Origin: Pantoea sp. IMH
GTDB taxonomy: Bacteria; Pseudomonadota; Gammaproteobacteria; Enterobacterales; Enterobacteriaceae
Length of the DNA stretch: 64,000 bases
Direction of reading: 5' to 3'
NCBI RefSeq assembly: GCF_000599885.1
Contig: NZ_JFGT01000006.1
Coordinates: 682,001 to 746,000 of the forward strand
Part shown: positions 56,382 through 64,000 of the stretch, in pieces
How positions within the stretch are numbered: the stretch's first letter is position 1
How the letters are laid out: every line of letters begins with the position of its first letter
The notes under the pieces: model-generated
The model's database searches: none
Seen by the model: only the letters and a program-made list of their open reading frames with translations
Told to the model about the DNA's origin: nothing
Made by a program: the position numbers and the translations under genes

Positions 56382-57638
56382 TTAACGTTGGCTGAGTGTG
56401 GTTTGTTCATAGTCACGGACGTCGCTTAGCCAGTCAGCGCCCGTAGGCACTTCGTTGCGCAGGCACCAGGCATCCCAGACCGCCTGCCACGGCAGCGATT
56501 TTTGCTCTTCCAGCAGCGCCAGCCTGGCGGTGTAATCCCCTTCTCGCTCCAGGGCCTGCAGCTGTTCTACCGGCTCCAGCAGCGCACGCAGCAGCGCCTT
56601 TTTGGTATTACGCGTGCCGATAACCCAGGCCGCGATGCGGTTAATGGAGGCGTCAAAGAAGTCGAGACCGATATGGACCTTGTCAAACAGACGCTGCCGC
56701 ACGATTTCGCTGGCGATCGCCTGGGTTTCATCGTCCAGCAGCACAACGTGATCGCTGTCCCAGCGCACCGGACGGCTGACGTGCAGCAGCAGACGCGGCA
56801 CATAAAGCATGGCGGTGGAGATTTTATCCGAAATAACTTCCGTGGGATGGAAGTGGCCTGCATCCAGCGTCAGCGCGGTCTGGCGGCTGGCGGCGTAGCC
56901 CAGGCAGAACTCATTTGAACCGACCGTATAGCTTTCCGCGCCGATACCAAACAGCTTACTTTCCACCGCATCGATATGATGTGCGGGATTCAGCTTCTCA
57001 CTGATAATCTCATCCAGCGACTGCATCAGGCGCTGGCGAGGCCCGAAACGATCCACGGTGACATCTTTCATGCCGTCCGGCACCCAGATGTTCATCATCG
57101 AAGGGGTACCCAGCTGCTCGCCAAACGAGGCGGAAATTTTACGGCTGGCTTTGCAGTGCTCAATCCAGAACTGACGGATTTCCGGGTTGGTGTGCGCCAG
57201 CGTAAAGCCATCGGCGCTCAGCGGATGGGAAAAACAGGTCGGGTTAAAATCAAGTCCGATGGCGTTCGCTTTCGCCCATGCCACCCAGTTAGCGAAATGC
57301 TCAGGCCGGATTTCGTTACGTTCTACCGGGGAATCACTTTCCAGATAAATAGCGTGCAGGTTCAGGCGCTTTGGCCCTGGGATCAGCGACATGGCCTTAT
57401 CCAGATCCGCGCGAAGTTCAGCGGCCGAGCGCGCTTTCCCCGGATAATTGCCGGTCGCCTGAATACCGCCGGTCAGCGTTCCCTCCGGGTTTTCAAATCC
57501 CCGGACATCATCACCCTGCCAGCAGTGCATAGAAACGGGCAGTTTATCCATTTGCGCCATAGCGGCTTTAACATCAATACCGATTTCAGCATAACGCTGA
57601 GTGGCGAGTTCAAACGCCTGTTCAATTGCGCGTGTCAT
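56382..57638 (-). CDS. rhaA: L-rhamnose isomerase
   Basis: This 418-residue enzyme converts L-rhamnose to L-rhamnulose. RhaA features are [20 protein letters not shown] at the start, [11 protein letters not shown] and [20 protein letters not shown] at the metal site. Start and stop are set by a 4-bp ATGA overlap with rhaB and a 10-bp gap to rhaD. Confidence 0.96.
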   Translation of the reverse strand: MTRAIEQAFELATQRYAEIGIDVKAAMAQMDKLPVSMHCWQGDDVRGFENPEGTLTGGIQATGNYPGKARSAAELRADLDKAMSLIPGPKRLNLHAIYLESDSPVERNEIRPEHFANWVAWAKANAIGLDFNPTCFSHPLSADGFTLAHTNPEIRQFWIEHCKASRKISASFGEQLGTPSMMNIWVPDGMKDVTVDRFGPRQRLMQSLDEIISEKLNPAHHIDAVESKLFGIGAESYTVGSNEFCLGYAASRQTALTLDAGHFHPTEVISDKISTAMLYVPRLLLHVSRPVRWDSDHVVLLDDETQAIASEIVRQRLFDKVHIGLDFFDASINRIAAWVIGTRNTKKALLRALLEPVEQLQALEREGDYTARLALLEEQKSLPWQAVWDAWCLRNEVPTGADWLSDVRDYEQTTLSQR

Positions 57639-59107
57639 AGGCAGAGCTCCTTAACCGTGTGTGTCAGTGACTTGAACGTCGCCCAGTGCTGGCGGTAAAC
57701 GTCACTGGCGTGAGGGGTAAATGTTTTGAGATGGAAATTTTGTTTAATCAGCTGGCGGAAATGCGGCACGTCCTGCACCGCGCCAGCCGCGATCAGCTGG
57801 CTACCGATATTGCCCAGCGTCGAGGCCTCCACCGGCCCGGCGATAACCGGAATACCGCAGGCATCGGCACAGAGCTGATTCAGCAGCGGGTTCTGACAGC
57901 CGCCGCCAACGATGTGCAGCCAGCTGAATGCGGCACCGCGCACCGCTTCCAGTTCATGAAGAACCTGCCGGTAATAGAGCGCCAGGCTGTCAAAAATCGT
58001 GCGGGCAAGCGACGCGGCATCGACAGGCGCAGGCATTCCCTGCTCCACGCAGGCATTCTGAATTTCACAGACCATACTGGCCGGATTGATAAAGCGGTCA
58101 TCGTTGGGGTTAATCAGCGAGCGACAGGCTGGCTGAGCCGCTGCCTGTTCCACCAGCGAAGCCAGATCACCAAGATTGAGTTCCGCGCATACGCGCTGTA
58201 GCAGCCAGAGCCCCATAATATTTTTCAGCACCCGGTAGCGCCCTTCTGCGCCGCCCTCGTTAGTGACGTTTGCCGCCAGCGCCGCGTTATCGGTATAAGG
58301 CACCAGGCTTTCAAACCCCATCAGAGACCAGGTGCCTGAACTGAGCCAGGCCGCATTGGTGCCGGCGACGGGAGCAGCAATCACCGCGCTGGCCGTATCG
58401 TGCGTGGCCACGGCAATGACCGGCACCGCGTTGTCCGGGGCGCTCATCCAGTTGCCCACCACCGTGCCTGGAAGCGAGGTTGGGCCAAACCACTCGGGAT
58501 CGGCACCCGCCCACGCCAGCAGTCTGTTGTCCCACTCACCGCTCTGGATATTAAGCAGCTGGGTTGTGGTGGCGTTGGTATATTCCCAGTTCAGCTTGCC
58601 GGTCAGGCGGAAATGAAAATAATCGGGGATTAATAAGGCGTGACGGACTGTATCCAGCGATGTCGACTGACTTTCGCATAACGCCCGGAGCTGATAGAGC
58701 GTGTTGAATGGCAGAAACTGAATACCAGTCCTCTGATAAATCGCTTCTTTACCCAGTTCCTGCTGCGCCCGGCCCATCACGCCTCTGGTGCGATCGTCGC
58801 GATAGGAAACCGGCAGCCCGACACGTTCGCCCTGCGCAGTTAACAGGACGTAATCGACGCCCCAGGTATCGATGCCGATACTGTCCGGGACAACATTCTG
58901 CAGGGCCAGCTTTTCCAGTGAGCTAAAAATAAAGGCTTCCAGCGCATCGAGATCCCAGCACTGATGTCCGTCAACGGTTATCAGCTGATTTACGCAGCGC
59001 GCGATCTCCTCAAGCGAGAGTTCGCCAGTTTCTGTGTTAAAGCGCGCCAGCATCACCCGGCCGCTGGAGGCGCCCAGGTCAACGGCAACACAATTTCGTA
59101 AGCTCAT
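57635..59107 (-). CDS. rhaB: Rhamnulokinase
   Basis: This 490-residue sugar kinase phosphorylates L-rhamnulose with ATP. The FGGY/Hsp70 fold begins with [20 protein letters not shown], and TWGVDYVLL and [18 protein letters not shown] are family motifs. It is the first gene of rhaBADM and is divergent from rhaSR; the shared control region contains CRP- and RhaS-type sites. Confidence 0.96.
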   Translation of the reverse strand: MSLRNCVAVDLGASSGRVMLARFNTETGELSLEEIARCVNQLITVDGHQCWDLDALEAFIFSSLEKLALQNVVPDSIGIDTWGVDYVLLTAQGERVGLPVSYRDDRTRGVMGRAQQELGKEAIYQRTGIQFLPFNTLYQLRALCESQSTSLDTVRHALLIPDYFHFRLTGKLNWEYTNATTTQLLNIQSGEWDNRLLAWAGADPEWFGPTSLPGTVVGNWMSAPDNAVPVIAVATHDTASAVIAAPVAGTNAAWLSSGTWSLMGFESLVPYTDNAALAANVTNEGGAEGRYRVLKNIMGLWLLQRVCAELNLGDLASLVEQAAAQPACRSLINPNDDRFINPASMVCEIQNACVEQGMPAPVDAASLARTIFDSLALYYRQVLHELEAVRGAAFSWLHIVGGGCQNPLLNQLCADACGIPVIAGPVEASTLGNIGSQLIAAGAVQDVPHFRQLIKQNFHLKTFTPHASDVYRQHWATFKSLTHTVKELCL

Positions 59108-59138
59108 GGTCGTGGCTTCCTGTCAGTACGGTAAGCAC

Positions 59139-59232
59139 AGTCTAAAAGGCCGTCATTCTGGCACCTTCCCACCACTGCCAGGCCACCAGACGGCCTGGCA
59201 GCCTGGCAAAGATGAACGTGAATCAGCTCACA
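59139..59232 (-). promoter_or_regulatory. rhaBAD promoter with RhaS and CRP sites
   Basis: On the minus strand, in order: CRP-type site TGTGA-GCTGAT-TCACG (59232-59217); RhaS half-site ATCTTTGCCAGGCTGCC (59213-59197); 17-bp spacer; inverted half-site GGCAGTGGTGGGAAGGT (59179-59163); and -10 TAGACT (59144-59139). The order and sequences match the E. coli rhaBAD promoter as I recall it, so activation by rhamnose through RhaS, with glucose repression through CRP, is expected. No other gene lies in the 59108-59405 gap, which must also hold the rhaSR promoter. Confidence 0.85.
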
Positions 59233-59405
59233 GTTTTGCCTTTCCCCACGGCGGGCAGCGGATGTGACACGACGCGCACTTCTGAGCACCCGTAGGCAGT
59301 TTCTTGAAAAATGGGCCTTTTTGCGCCCGATTCATGTCGAAAATTGAAGGCTGGTTTACGCTTCCCGGCGGTAGACTCGTCACAAACCAGCAAAGAGGAC
59401 GAAAC

Positions 59406-60233
59406 ATGACCGTGTTACATAGCGCAGATTTCTTCCCGGGCGGTGGCCTGCCGGTTGCGATTGAATCCCGGGCCCCACAGGGCGCTTTTCCCGAGCACCA
59501 TCACGACGATTTTCACGAGATTGTGATAGTTGAACAGGGCGCGGGGATCCACGTTTTCAACGGCGAGCCTCAACCCCTGTGCGGCGGCTGTGTCTGTTTT
59601 GTACGCGACCACGATCGCCATCTTTATGAGAAGACCGACCAGCTCATTCTGACCAACGTGCTCTATCGCGGGCCAGAAGCGTTTCGCTTTATCACGGGCT
59701 TCCATCATCTTCTGCCTCAGGAGCAGGCGGGCAGCTACCCTTCCCACTGGCGCATCAGCAGTAAGGTGCTCGGCCAGGTCAAAAATCTCATTCAGGCGCT
59801 GGAAGTGCCGGCCTCCCCGGCCTGCATGGACAGTTGTGCACAGCAGGAGATGACATTCATGCAGTTACTGATGCTGTTGCGTAAAGGGTGTCGCGAAGCG
59901 GCCAGCGACGATCAGGATGGCCGTCTGCGGCAGCTGCTGGACTGGCTCTCCGATCACTACAGTGAGGAGGTGGACTGGGAATCCCTGGCCGAAAAATTCT
60001 CGCTGTCGCTGCGCACCCTGCACCGCCAGCTGAAACAGCAGACCGGCAGTACGCCGCAGCGCTACCTTAATCAGCTCAGGCTGTTGCAGGCGCGTCATCT
60101 GCTGCGCCATAGCGAGATGCGCATTACCGATATCGCTTTTCAGTGCGGATTTGGTGACAGCAATCACTTTTCCACGCTCTTTAAGCGCGAGTTTGGCACT
60201 TCTCCGCGTACCATCAGGCAAAATGACCTGTGA
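59406..60233 (+). CDS. rhaS: RhaS, rhamnose-responsive activator of rhaBAD and rhaT
   Basis: This 275-residue AraC-family protein has an N-terminal cupin that binds rhamnose ([20 protein letters not shown]) and a C-terminal double helix-turn-helix ([20 protein letters not shown] and [20 protein letters not shown]). The start is ATG 59406 ([15 protein letters not shown], the RhaS N-terminus). It is 8 bp before rhaR in the same operon. Confidence 0.95.
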   Translation: MTVLHSADFFPGGGLPVAIESRAPQGAFPEHHHDDFHEIVIVEQGAGIHVFNGEPQPLCGGCVCFVRDHDRHLYEKTDQLILTNVLYRGPEAFRFITGFHHLLPQEQAGSYPSHWRISSKVLGQVKNLIQALEVPASPACMDSCAQQEMTFMQLLMLLRKGCREAASDDQDGRLRQLLDWLSDHYSEEVDWESLAEKFSLSLRTLHRQLKQQTGSTPQRYLNQLRLLQARHLLRHSEMRITDIAFQCGFGDSNHFSTLFKREFGTSPRTIRQNDL

Positions 60234-60241
60234 GGTAAGCC

Positions 60242-61120
60242 GTGATCCAACCCCTGCGCCTGGCAAGAGCCGACTATTTCCCCTCAGACCTGATGCCGGT
60301 CGCCGTTGCCGACCGCGCCCCCCAGTCCTCGTTTCCGCCACACGTTCACGAGTTCAGCGAGCTGGTGATTGTCTGGCGCGGAAACGGCCTGCATGTGATG
60401 AACGAGCGCCCCTGGGTTATCACTTGTGGCGATCTGTTTTACCTCCGGCCGGAGGATTGTCACAGCTATGAGTCGGTCAACGATCTGGTGCTGGATAATA
60501 TTATTTACTGTCCTGAGCGCTTTACGCTGGAGATGAGCTGGCAGCAGTTTATTCCGCCGGACGATCAGCACAGCTGGCGGCTCACTACCCGGGGGCTAGC
60601 GCTGGCGCGTGGGGTGATTCAGCAGTTAAGTCAGGAGAGTCGCAAGAGCGACCGGCTTTCCTGTCAGCTGACCGAGGCGCTGTTTTTACAGCTGATACTG
60701 ATCCTTCAGCGTCATCGCTATATGACCAATTGTGCCTGGCAGCTTCCCGAAGGTGAGCAGATGGATTTGCTGATGTCGGCGATCCAGGGACAGTTGGCCG
60801 CCCCTTTTGACCTCAGTGCGTTCTGCGAACAGCATCAGCTCTCCGAACGCGCCCTGAAGCATCTGTTTCGACAGCAGACGGGGATGACGCCTGGCCATTA
60901 TGTGCGTCAGCTTCAGCTCTGTCGGGCAAAATATCTGCTGCGCAGCAGCGACTGCCTGATTGGCGAAGTGGCGGCCCGCTGCGGCTTTGACGACAGCAAT
61001 TACTTTTCGGTGGTGTTCACCCGCGAAAGCGGTATAACGCCAAGCGCATTCCGCCAGCAGTTTGTGCATGCCGGATCGCGAAAACATGCAACCCGGCATG
61101 AAGGTGAAGTGAAGGGGTAA
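60242..61120 (+). CDS. rhaR: RhaR, rhamnose-responsive activator of rhaSR
   Basis: This 292-residue AraC-family protein parallels RhaS: cupin ([20 protein letters not shown]) and helix-turn-helix domain ([40 protein letters not shown]). It activates its own operon with rhamnose. The start is GTG 60242; no ATG lies near. It is slightly longer than E. coli RhaR because of a basic C-terminal tail. It converges on rhaT, whose stop lies 7 bp beyond. Confidence 0.93.
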   Translation: MIQPLRLARADYFPSDLMPVAVADRAPQSSFPPHVHEFSELVIVWRGNGLHVMNERPWVITCGDLFYLRPEDCHSYESVNDLVLDNIIYCPERFTLEMSWQQFIPPDDQHSWRLTTRGLALARGVIQQLSQESRKSDRLSCQLTEALFLQLILILQRHRYMTNCAWQLPEGEQMDLLMSAIQGQLAAPFDLSAFCEQHQLSERALKHLFRQQTGMTPGHYVRQLQLCRAKYLLRSSDCLIGEVAARCGFDDSNYFSVVFTRESGITPSAFRQQFVHAGSRKHATRHEGEVKG

Positions 61121-61127
61121 ACCGCAC

Positions 61128-62162
61128 TCAGGACATCATGCCCATGCCAACAATATTTGCCGCAAGAATAATCACGATGCAGCCGCCGCAGAGGACGCCA
61201 ACCGGGCGGCGCCCCACATTTTTCCACTCCTTCAGCACCAGACCAACCAGTCCGCCGCACAATACGTAGAAGCTCATATGCAGCATCCAGCTGATGAAGT
61301 CATACTGCGCCGGGATGCGGGCGTGTCCCCAGGCGTAGAAGAAGAATTGCAGATACCACATCGTGCCGCCGAGGACGGAGAGCAGTACATTACTGATAAG
61401 CAGCGTTTTCACGACTGAGAAATCGGCCTTAACCGACAGGCTGGACTGGGTCGCCAGCCGGTAAAAACAGAATCCCAGATTGATCACTGCCCCACCGCCC
61501 ATGATCACCACATAGCTCGGCAGCGCAACGTAGAGCGGATCGATGCCCAGCGCCGCCGCCGCCTCATGCATCGGTTTTGCAGCATCCATCGCAAAAGACA
61601 TGCCCGCCGAAAAAACGCCACAGAGCACTGCCAGCATTAGCCCTTTCTTAAGATTGAACTCTTCAGCGGTGATCCCCATCGCCCGCTCTTTCATCAGACC
61701 AGCCCGGGAGACGATGGCGACGCCAATCAGGGCGACCAGCACCCCCAGCAGCGTGAGTCGTCCACCCGCTGAACTGAAAAGTTCCACGAAACGCCCCTGA
61801 AGTAGTGGCGTCATCAGCGTGCCGACCACCAGCGTGATACCGATGGCGATGCCTATTCCCATCGACATGCCCAGATAACGCATCGTCAGACCGTAGTTGA
61901 TATTCCCGATGCCCCACATCGCGCCAAACAAAAATACCGGCGTCAGTTGCGCAATCGAAAAGCTGCTGTAGTAAGCCCAGAAGTTGGGCAGCAGCACCGC
62001 GCTGACGGCCCAGGGCAGAATGATCCATGACATCACGCCGCCCACAGACCACATGGTCTCCCATGACCAGTTACGCACTTTTTTAAACGGCGCGTAGAAG
62101 CAGGCAGCGCTTGCGGCGCCCACCAGATGCCAGAGTATGCCGGACAAGATAGCTTCACTCAT
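61128..62162 (-). CDS. rhaT: L-rhamnose-proton symporter
   Basis: This 344-residue membrane protein with ten helices imports L-rhamnose with protons. RhaT features are [20 protein letters not shown] at the start, [20 protein letters not shown] and [20 protein letters not shown]. Upstream on the minus strand a RhaS-like half-site, GGCAGCCAGCCTAAGGT (62247-62231), precedes TAGACT (62210-62205), the same elements as in rhaB. Confidence 0.95.
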   Translation of the reverse strand: MSEAILSGILWHLVGAASAACFYAPFKKVRNWSWETMWSVGGVMSWIILPWAVSAVLLPNFWAYYSSFSIAQLTPVFLFGAMWGIGNINYGLTMRYLGMSMGIGIAIGITLVVGTLMTPLLQGRFVELFSSAGGRLTLLGVLVALIGVAIVSRAGLMKERAMGITAEEFNLKKGLMLAVLCGVFSAGMSFAMDAAKPMHEAAAALGIDPLYVALPSYVVIMGGGAVINLGFCFYRLATQSSLSVKADFSVVKTLLISNVLLSVLGGTMWYLQFFFYAWGHARIPAQYDFISWMLHMSFYVLCGGLVGLVLKEWKNVGRRPVGVLCGGCIVIILAANIVGMGMMS

Positions 62163-62392
62163 GATTCTGTTCCTTCGTTGGGGGTAAAATTCCCGGAAGG
62201 AAGGAGTCTACGGAGGATCGCAGCACCGCCACCTTAGGCTGGCTGCCCGGCCCCCCCGCAGACTGGCAAAATACAGCGCCTTCTGCCCTCTGCGATCACA
62301 CTTCACTACTCTGAATGTTTCCCCTTAACACAAATCGAAATCCGCACTGTGATTTGCTTTTAAATTCATTAATTACCGCTGTTGTCCCCCAC

Positions 62393-62468
62393 TTCTTCTT
62401 TTCCCTGCCAGCTTTCTGAGATGACTGGCAGCGACAGAAAGGTCATTTGGCCGGGGACAGGCGACTAT
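62393..62468 (+). promoter_or_regulatory. Probable RhaS-controlled aldA promoter
   Basis: TTCTTCTTTTCCCTGCC (62393-62409), a 17-bp spacer and GGCAGCGACAGAAAGGT (62427-62443) form an inverted pair with the same 17-17-17 geometry as the RhaS sites before rhaB. GACTAT (62463-62468) lies 19 bp further. The second half-site matches the rhaB one well; the first only at its ends. The rest of 62163-62526 holds the rhaT promoter and no gene. Confidence 0.55.
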
Positions 62469-62526
62469 TTTTCGATGCAACATTTGCTTAACCACCCTAT
62501 AAAAAAACGTTCACGGAGAATACGCC

Positions 62527-63963
62527 ATGTCTGTCACACAACATCGCCATTACATTAACGGGCAGTTTGTCGAAAATCGCAGCGATCGCTGGATTGAGGT
62601 GATCAATCCTGCTACCGGCGCGCTGCTCTCCCGCATTCCTGAAGGCGAGCGCGAGGATGCTGGCCGGGCCGTAGATGCCGCCGAAGCCGCACAGCCGGGC
62701 TGGGAAGCACTTCCTGCCGTGGAGCGCGGTCAGTGGCTGCATAAGATCGCCACTGAGATCCGCCGTCGTGAACCTGAGATTGCGGCCACGATCGTCGCCG
62801 AAGGCGGCAAAACGCAGCAGCTGGCGCAGACTGAAGTGCTGTTTACCGCCGACTATCTTGACTATATGGCCGAATGGGCGCGCCGCTATGAAGGAGAAAT
62901 CCTGCAAAGCGACCGCCAGGATGAAACGATCCTGGTGTTCAAAAAGGCGATTGGCGTGACGGCAGGCATTCTGCCCTGGAACTTTCCTTTCTTTCTGATT
63001 GCCCGCAAAGCTGCACCCGCGCTGGTGACAGGCAATACCATCGTGATTAAACCGAGCGAACTGACGCCGAATAACGCGATGCTGTTTGCCGACATCGTCA
63101 ACGAACTCGGCCTGCCGCCGGGCGTTTTCAATCTGGTGACCGGATACGGTCCACAGGTCGGTCAGGCGCTGGCCGAAAATCCTAAAGTTGGCTTGCTCAG
63201 CCTGACGGGCAGCGTCAATGCGGGAATAGCTACCCTCAAAGCGGCGGCGGATAACATCACAAAAGTGTCGCTGGAACTGGGCGGTAAGGCGCCAGCCATC
63301 GTGATGAACGATGCGGATCTGGACCTGGCGGTAAAAGCGATTGTCAGCTCACGCATGATCAATACCGGGCAAGTATGTAACTGTGCGGAGCGGTTATACG
63401 TGCAGGCTGGCGTCTATGATGAGATGGTGAAACGGCTTGAAGTGGCATTCGGGGCGGTCACCAGCGGCGATCCGGCCAGCCGCGACGATATTGATATGGG
63501 ACCGTTGATTTCCGCTGAGGCGCTGACGCGCATGGAACAAAAAGTCGCCAGATCGCTGGAACAGGGTGCCACGCTGGTCTGCGGCGGGAAACGCAGCGGC
63601 GACAGCGGTTTCTTTTTCGAGCCCACGCTGCTGACTGACGTGCGTCAGGAGATGGATATCATGCGGGAAGAGACGTTCGGGCCGGTATTGCCGGTAATGA
63701 AATTTGACACGCTGGAGGAAGCGATTGCGCTCGCCAATGACAGCGAATATGGGCTTACCTCTTCTCTCTATACCCGCGACCTGATTACCACACTGCGTGC
63801 GTTAAAGCAGCTGAAATGCGGTGAAACCTACGTCAACCGGGAGAACTTCGAGGCGATGCAGGGATTCCACGCCGGCTGGCGTAAATCCGGCATCGGTGGC
63901 GCCGATGGTCGCCATGGACTGGAGGAGTACCTCCAAACGCATGTGGCCTATTTGCAGTATTGA
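62527..63963 (+). CDS. aldA: Lactaldehyde dehydrogenase
   Basis: This 478-residue enzyme oxidises L-lactaldehyde, the product of RhaD, to L-lactate with NAD; it also takes glycolaldehyde. It belongs to the aldehyde dehydrogenase superfamily: VTAGILPWNFPFFLIARKAA, LELGGKAPAIV with the catalytic Glu, and Cys284 in NTGQVCNCAERLYVQ. Length and sequence match E. coli AldA (479 residues). The start ATG 62527 has GGAG upstream. It sits next to rhaT, so the pathway is complete in one place, and a probable RhaS site lies before it. Confidence 0.95.
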   Translation: MSVTQHRHYINGQFVENRSDRWIEVINPATGALLSRIPEGEREDAGRAVDAAEAAQPGWEALPAVERGQWLHKIATEIRRREPEIAATIVAEGGKTQQLAQTEVLFTADYLDYMAEWARRYEGEILQSDRQDETILVFKKAIGVTAGILPWNFPFFLIARKAAPALVTGNTIVIKPSELTPNNAMLFADIVNELGLPPGVFNLVTGYGPQVGQALAENPKVGLLSLTGSVNAGIATLKAAADNITKVSLELGGKAPAIVMNDADLDLAVKAIVSSRMINTGQVCNCAERLYVQAGVYDEMVKRLEVAFGAVTSGDPASRDDIDMGPLISAEALTRMEQKVARSLEQGATLVCGGKRSGDSGFFFEPTLLTDVRQEMDIMREETFGPVLPVMKFDTLEEAIALANDSEYGLTSSLYTRDLITTLRALKQLKCGETYVNRENFEAMQGFHAGWRKSGIGGADGRHGLEEYLQTHVAYLQY

Positions 63964-64000
63964 TAAGCCGTGACATGCCCTGCCGTTCCGGGGCCGGTCT

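Overview
The window is a piece of an enterobacterial chromosome. The best fit is a motile Enterobacter-like genus (Enterobacter cloacae complex, Lelliottia, Leclercia or a close relative). I infer this from the rarA-oqxAB-oqxR efflux locus, srfABC, two chemoreceptor genes with sigma-28-like promoters plus a third cut by the window edge, a full rhamnose cluster and an E. coli-like sotB. No rRNA, tRNA or CRISPR array is visible.

Layout. (1) 1-6257 is a decayed accessory region. It holds the start of a PAS chemoreceptor, a complete Tsr/Tar-type chemoreceptor, and an ISNCY/IS1202-like insertion sequence (about 3130-5697) with a nonsense-mutated transposase. Inside the ends of this element lies a TIR/SEFIR-domain protein gene, apparently as cargo. 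A remnant of a second, related transposase follows. (2) 6258-26484 is a dmsABCD-type DMSO reductase operon (minus strand, FNR-type promoter) whose dmsA is split by a 15,120-bp Tn3-family transposon at 9484-24603. The transposon has 38-bp inverted repeats with two mismatches and a 5-bp ATTCC target duplication. A second lesion, an ochre codon, lies in the 5' part of dmsA. The transposon carries tnpA, a res region, tnpR, a TetR / ABC-type membrane domain / RND pump module bracketed by two tnpR copies, a SulP anion transporter with a universal stress protein, and arsRBC with divergent arsH. (3) 26485-35221 holds small accessory and metabolic genes: an IS3 remnant, a 2H-phosphoesterase-like protein, a lipoprotein, a YghA-like SDR, an ASCH protein, a VF530 protein, a YahK-like alcohol dehydrogenase, a broken alpha/beta hydrolase, and azlCD with a divergent LysR regulator.

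(4) 35228-44613 has a PAS-PAS chemoreceptor, the srfABC operon (membrane protein, Hsp70/actin-fold ATPase, dynamin-like GTPase) and a barnase/barstar-type secreted RNase with its inhibitor. (5) 44669-53575 has an AEC carrier, an AI-2E family protein, rarA-oqxA-oqxB-oqxR and a glutathione S-transferase. (6) 53941-63963 has sotB, behind a 22-bp perfect palindrome, and then rhaM-D-A-B, divergent rhaSR, rhaT and aldA. Together these cover rhamnose uptake, breakdown and oxidation of the lactaldehyde product. RhaS-like half-sites stand before both rhaB and aldA.

The main points of interest are the insertion sequence that carries a TIR effector, the transposon-borne RND pump with its own palindromic operators but no periplasmic adaptor, the mosaic resolvase genes, the RNase/inhibitor pair beside srfABC, and several strong palindromic operators whose regulators are not yet known. 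All gene names come from reading the protein sequences; no database search was run.
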